Below are positions 60,807 through 64,000 of a stretch of 64,000 nt of DNA, one piece after another (positions within the stretch are counted from its first letter, which is position 1; the number at the start of each line of letters is the position of its first letter). A model generated the notes under the pieces. That model ran no database searches and was not told the origin of the DNA. It saw only the letters and a list, made by a program, of their open reading frames with translations. The stretch is taken from the NCBI GenBank assembly GCA_964453665.1, contig CAYVQT010000002.1, positions 26,903-90,902 on the forward strand, given 5' to 3'. Source of the DNA: DAOUTY01 sp964453665. Its GTDB lineage: Bacteria > Chloroflexota > Dehalococcoidia > SZUA-161. The translations under genes were made by a program, and so were the position numbers.

Positions 60807-62693
60807 TCATCCCTTTATCTTCGTGGTGGGGGAGATGTGGGCTAGATCGGGGAAGAAGGACAATATACGGTGTGCTATACCGCTGGCGTCCAGGCTGTAA
60901 TTAGCACGAAGAGTCTCCTGGGGGCCGTGTTCGACGAATTCATCGATGATACCAATGGGTAAGATGCTGATATCACCAATATTAGAGAGTAGGCTAGTAA
61001 CTGCGTTCCCGAAACCACCGGCGAGAACATTCTCCTCGACCGTAACAACTCTCCTGGTCCTGCTCGCTACCTCTATAATAAGGTCGGAGTCGAGCGGCTT
61101 GGCGAATCGAGCGTTGACCACAGCACAGTCAATGCCCTTACTGCCGAGAAGACTGGCTGCCTGCATAGAGGGTGCTACAGAAGAACCTATGGCGATGATG
61201 CCGATGTCATTACCATGCTTGAGCACCTCTCCCTTGCCCAGGGGCATCTCGCGGAAATGCTCATCTATGGGGACACCCGGGCCGTTACCACGGGGGTAAC
61301 GGACAGCTACGGGACGGCCAGCCTTCACTGCAGTGTACAGTAAATGGCTCATCTCGTTTTCATCTTTTGGTGCCGCTATCACCATATTGGGGATGCAGCT
61401 CAGATACGAAAGGTCGAAGGTGCCCTGGTGGGTCTTACCATCCTCGCCTACAATGCCAGCTCGGTCGATAGCGAAGACGACGGGAAGTCTCTGAATACAG
61501 ACATCATGCACCACTTGGTCAAACGCGCGCTGCAGGAAGGTGGAGTAGATAGCGACGATTGGAATATAGCCTTGAGAGGCCAGGCCGGCGGCGAAGGTCA
61601 CTGCGTGCTGTTCACATATACCTACATCGAAAACGCGTTCGGGGAACTCTTCAGCAACGATATTTAAAAATGTCCCTTCCATCATAGCGGCGCTGATTGC
61701 TACCAGCCTCTCGTTTTCCCGAAAGAGACGCACCATAGTCTGGCCGAAAACCTCGCTATATGAGAGATTTCCATTGCTGACATTGTACTTGCCTGACAGT
61801 CCGTGAAACTTGATACAATCATCTTCAGCGGGCTCGTAGCCTTTACCCTTTGTGGTGACTATATGGATGAACACGGGCCCGTGAGAGTAATCGCGAGCCT
61901 TGGACAGGGCACTCTCAAGGTCGGCTATGTTGTGGCCATCGACAGGCCCGACATATTTGAATCCCAGTGATTCCCAGAGTTGTGATGGGATGAGCATTTC
62001 CTTGATGCCGCTCTTCAGCCGATTCATTGATCTCCAGGCTTTTATTCCCCACGGCATCTTGGTTATTACGCGCCCTGCGCCTTCCTTAGCGCCATAATAC
62101 CGGGGGTCAAGGGTGAGTCTGTTTAGCGTCCGGGATACCGCTCCGACGCTGGGTGAGATTGCCATGGCGTTGTCGTTGAGAACGAATATGATTTTAGGAC
62201 CCAGATGGCCTGCTTGATTCAGTCCTTCCAAAGCCATCCCGCCTGTCAGGGCTCCATCGCCCATAATGGCGACTACATGAAAATCGTCACCTGCCAGGTC
62301 ACGGGCTAAGGCAATACCCAGTGATGCGGATACTGATGTGGAGGCATGCCCCGTGCTAAAGGCATCGTGTGGACTCTCTGCTCTATCTGGAAATCCCGAT
62401 AGGCCGTGGTACTGACGCAGCGTGCTGAACTTGTCTCTCCGGCCCGTAAGCATCTTGTGTGCGTAGCTCTGGTGGCCAACATCCCAGACGATCTTATCCC
62501 TGGGGCTGTCAAACACTCGATGTAGAGCTATGCAGAGCTCGACGGCTCCGAGACTGGAAGCTAAATGTCCGCCGGTTTTGGTTACCGCATTCACCATCTC
62601 AGCCCGGATTTCCTCCGCTAGCTGATTCAGTTCAGTATGCGTGAGATCCTTCAGATCGGCCGGGCTGTTTATTTTCTGCAGTATGTTTGTCAC
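60807..62693 (-). CDS. dxs: 1-deoxy-D-xylulose-5-phosphate synthase
   Basis: 628 residues, the full length. GTG start with AAGAGG ten bases upstream. TPP-binding motif GDGALTGGMALEGLNQAG, VWDVGHQSYAHKMLTGR, and FDVGICEQHAVTFAAGLA. First step of the MEP isoprenoid pathway, a bacterial mark. With the polyprenyl synthase it forms an isoprenoid pair. Confidence 0.97.
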   Translation of the reverse strand: MTNILQKINSPADLKDLTHTELNQLAEEIRAEMVNAVTKTGGHLASSLGAVELCIALHRVFDSPRDKIVWDVGHQSYAHKMLTGRRDKFSTLRQYHGLSGFPDRAESPHDAFSTGHASTSVSASLGIALARDLAGDDFHVVAIMGDGALTGGMALEGLNQAGHLGPKIIFVLNDNAMAISPSVGAVSRTLNRLTLDPRYYGAKEGAGRVITKMPWGIKAWRSMNRLKSGIKEMLIPSQLWESLGFKYVGPVDGHNIADLESALSKARDYSHGPVFIHIVTTKGKGYEPAEDDCIKFHGLSGKYNVSNGNLSYSEVFGQTMVRLFRENERLVAISAAMMEGTFLNIVAEEFPERVFDVGICEQHAVTFAAGLASQGYIPIVAIYSTFLQRAFDQVVHDVCIQRLPVVFAIDRAGIVGEDGKTHQGTFDLSYLSCIPNMVIAAPKDENEMSHLLYTAVKAGRPVAVRYPRGNGPGVPIDEHFREMPLGKGEVLKHGNDIGIIAIGSSVAPSMQAASLLGSKGIDCAVVNARFAKPLDSDLIIEVASRTRRVVTVEENVLAGGFGNAVTSLLSNIGDISILPIGIIDEFVEHGPQETLRANYSLDASGIAHRILSFFPDLAHISPTTKIKG

Positions 62694-62740
62694 TGCGTTT
62701 AGACCTCTTGAAGCCTATTCAAATTTGTCGCACCGGGGCA

Positions 62741-63181
62741 TTACTGGTTCTCTACGGCTTCTATCTTCTCAACCCTCCTGGCGTGTCTGCCGCCCACAAA
62801 CTCGGAGGTTAAGTAGGTGGTAACGATCTCACGTGCCAGGCCCTGCCCTACCACCCATTCGCCCATACATAGGATATTGGCGTTGTTATGCTCCCGGGCA
62901 CGCCGTGCGCTGAAAGTATTGTGGCACAGCGCTGCTCTGACTCCGTGCACTTTATTGGCAATAATAGACATACCTATTCCTGTGCTGCAAATAAGAATAC
63001 CGTGATCATACTTACCCTGCGATACCGCCTCGGCTACTGGCCGACCTATATCGGGGTAGTCCACGGAACCTGTATCGTGGCAGCCAAAATCCTCGTAGCT
63101 GTGCCCCAGCTCGCAGAGCAGGCTCATTATGGCCTGCTTGAGGCTGAACCCGGCGTGGTCTGATCCAATAGCGATATTCAC
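62741..63181 (-). CDS. rpiB: Ribose-5-phosphate isomerase B
   Basis: 146 residues. IGSDHAGFSLKQAI, the catalytic Cys in LICSTGIGMSIIANK, and HNTFSARRAREHNNANI. It interconverts ribose- and ribulose-5-phosphate, feeding dxs through the pentose pathway. GGAGG precedes the ATG. 47 bp before dxs. Confidence 0.95.
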   Translation of the reverse strand: MNIAIGSDHAGFSLKQAIMSLLCELGHSYEDFGCHDTGSVDYPDIGRPVAEAVSQGKYDHGILICSTGIGMSIIANKVHGVRAALCHNTFSARRAREHNNANILCMGEWVVGQGLAREIVTTYLTSEFVGGRHARRVEKIEAVENQ

Positions 63182-63491
63182 TGTCTACCTCCTAGATCAT
63201 CCAGTGTAAAAATCTTCAGCTAGGAAAATGACTACTGCTCGCTCCGACCCAGGGGTAGCGCCACTCCTCTTATTGAACCTGCTATCCTCAGACCAGCGTG
63301 GTATCTCGCGCTAAAGCCAGCCAGTCGGGTTTGATGCCCTGTTTTACGATGTGCCTTTCTTGGTTTCTGTCGTAATAGTCTAACATACCCAGGCAATTAT
63401 GAAAAGGTCAGTTGAATGAAATATCCTGCCCTTCGCTATTATTCCTGAATTATGGATTAAACTCGTTGTATAAAACGGGTAACAGTATCTA
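63182..63491. other. 310-bp intergenic region
   Basis: Between the 3' end of the MFS gene and rpiB. It should hold the promoter for the rpiB-dxs group; no strong -35/-10 pair is evident. No RNA gene or repeat is recognised. Confidence 0.5.
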
Positions 63492-64000
63492 CTACAACCT
63501 TCTCAGTGTCGGTCTGAGCAATGTCATTACCACGGTGAATATGAGAAGTATGGCACCGCCGGCTCCCACGGCAACGGGGCCACCCAGCGATTCCGCGATG
63601 GCCGATGCCGGCAGCACCGCAGTAGGAAGTAACCCTATGGTCATCATGTAAATGCTCATTACCCGACCGCGCATTCTGTCTTCAGCGTTGATTTGGAGCA
63701 GTGTGTTGTTGGTTGCCATGTAGATGCTATTGGCCATCCCTACTCCCAGAAGGAAGAACAGCGCCAGATAGAAGTAGCTGGAGTTGGCGAATAGTATTAG
63801 AAAGGCACCAAAGAAGAATGCAGCAGCAAGTAAAAGCATCCCTTTACGCTTGAAATCGCCGAGCGAGGCGACTAAGAACGAACCAACCAGGGCCCCTATA
63901 CCCGTGGCGGCCATCAGGTAACCGAGACCTGAAGCCCCTACGTCAAACACGTCGACGGCGAATACCGGCATTAGCATCATGTAAGGCATGCCGAATGCGA
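63492..64000 (-). CDS. MFS transporter (5' part beyond the window)
   Basis: At least 169 residues, the C-terminal half of a 12-helix exporter. The frame is open through the right edge (AFG before the ATG at 63989). Six helices are seen, the loop DFKRKGM, and NTLLQINAEDRMRGRVMSIYMM, typical of the EntS/DUF894-like exporters. The substrate is unknown. Confidence 0.9.
   Translation of the reverse strand, partial: AFGMPYMMLMPVFAVDVFDVGASGLGYLMAATGIGALVGSFLVASLGDFKRKGMLLLAAAFFFGAFLILFANSSYFYLALFFLLGVGMANSIYMATNNTLLQINAEDRMRGRVMSIYMMTIGLLPTAVLPASAIAESLGGPVAVGAGGAILLIFTVVMTLLRPTLRRL

Overview
The window looks like one scaffold piece of a bacterial genome, most likely from Chloroflexota and probably Dehalococcoidia or a close relative. 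This is inference. The bacterial case rests on miaA, dxs, hflX, galU and rluB, multi-PAS histidine kinases and clear Shine-Dalgarno sites. Several genes have an archaeal flavour: an archaellum operon, an archaeal-type phosphoglycerate mutase (apgM), a TreT-like trehalose synthase and an orphan CooC-type ATPase. dapL with dapF points to the aminotransferase route to diaminopimelate. No rRNA, tRNA, CRISPR array or transposase gene was recognised. There is one 100-N assembly gap at 24935-25034.

Left part, 1-11126, mostly minus strand: an acyl-CoA operon (BKACE, MaoC, DUF35 and two thiolase-like proteins that lack the nucleophilic cysteine), then two paralogous PAS histidine kinases flanking a TreT-like glycosyltransferase. 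Related palindrome-bearing repeats lie on both sides of the kinase block. At 11127-12115 is gene-poor DNA with long palindromes and a candidate small RNA. Next come a divergent small-membrane-protein/marR pair and an acyl-CoA synthetase alpha subunit.

Middle part, 14715-31203: a cell-surface region. It holds a DUF11-type anchored protein, an 1127-residue secreted CARDB/transglutaminase-like/FG-GAP protein, an exosortase-family transpeptidase directly downstream of a giant repeat protein with a tripartite C-terminal anchor, another small anchored protein and a tail-anchored coiled-coil protein. A FAH-family hydrolase, a radical SAM protein and a sirtuin lie between them. The giant gene appears split only because of the assembly gap inside identical 240-bp repeats.

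At 31323-38927 are a degenerate 2-hydroxyacid dehydrogenase with an FGGY kinase, an excisionase-like HTH, a response regulator, rluB, a DrrAB-like ABC exporter and an alpha/beta hydrolase. At 39303-47578 is the main system: an archaellum operon in a bacterium, consisting of an HTH gene, two archaellins, a strong intercistronic hairpin, an ArlCDE-like protein, two ArlF/ArlG-type stator proteins, arlH, arlI, arlJ and an unrecognised acidic protein. Three GACTATTT repeats spaced exactly 18 bp lie upstream of it.

Right part, 47633-64000, minus strand: mainly housekeeping genes. These are galU, hflX (with an apparent ATC start), dapL, a DUF559 gene set in GC-rich repeats, a proteasome-like Ntn-hydrolase, dapF, miaA, tpiA, apgM, pgk, cooC, a polyprenyl synthase, dxs and rpiB, followed by an MFS transporter cut by the window edge.
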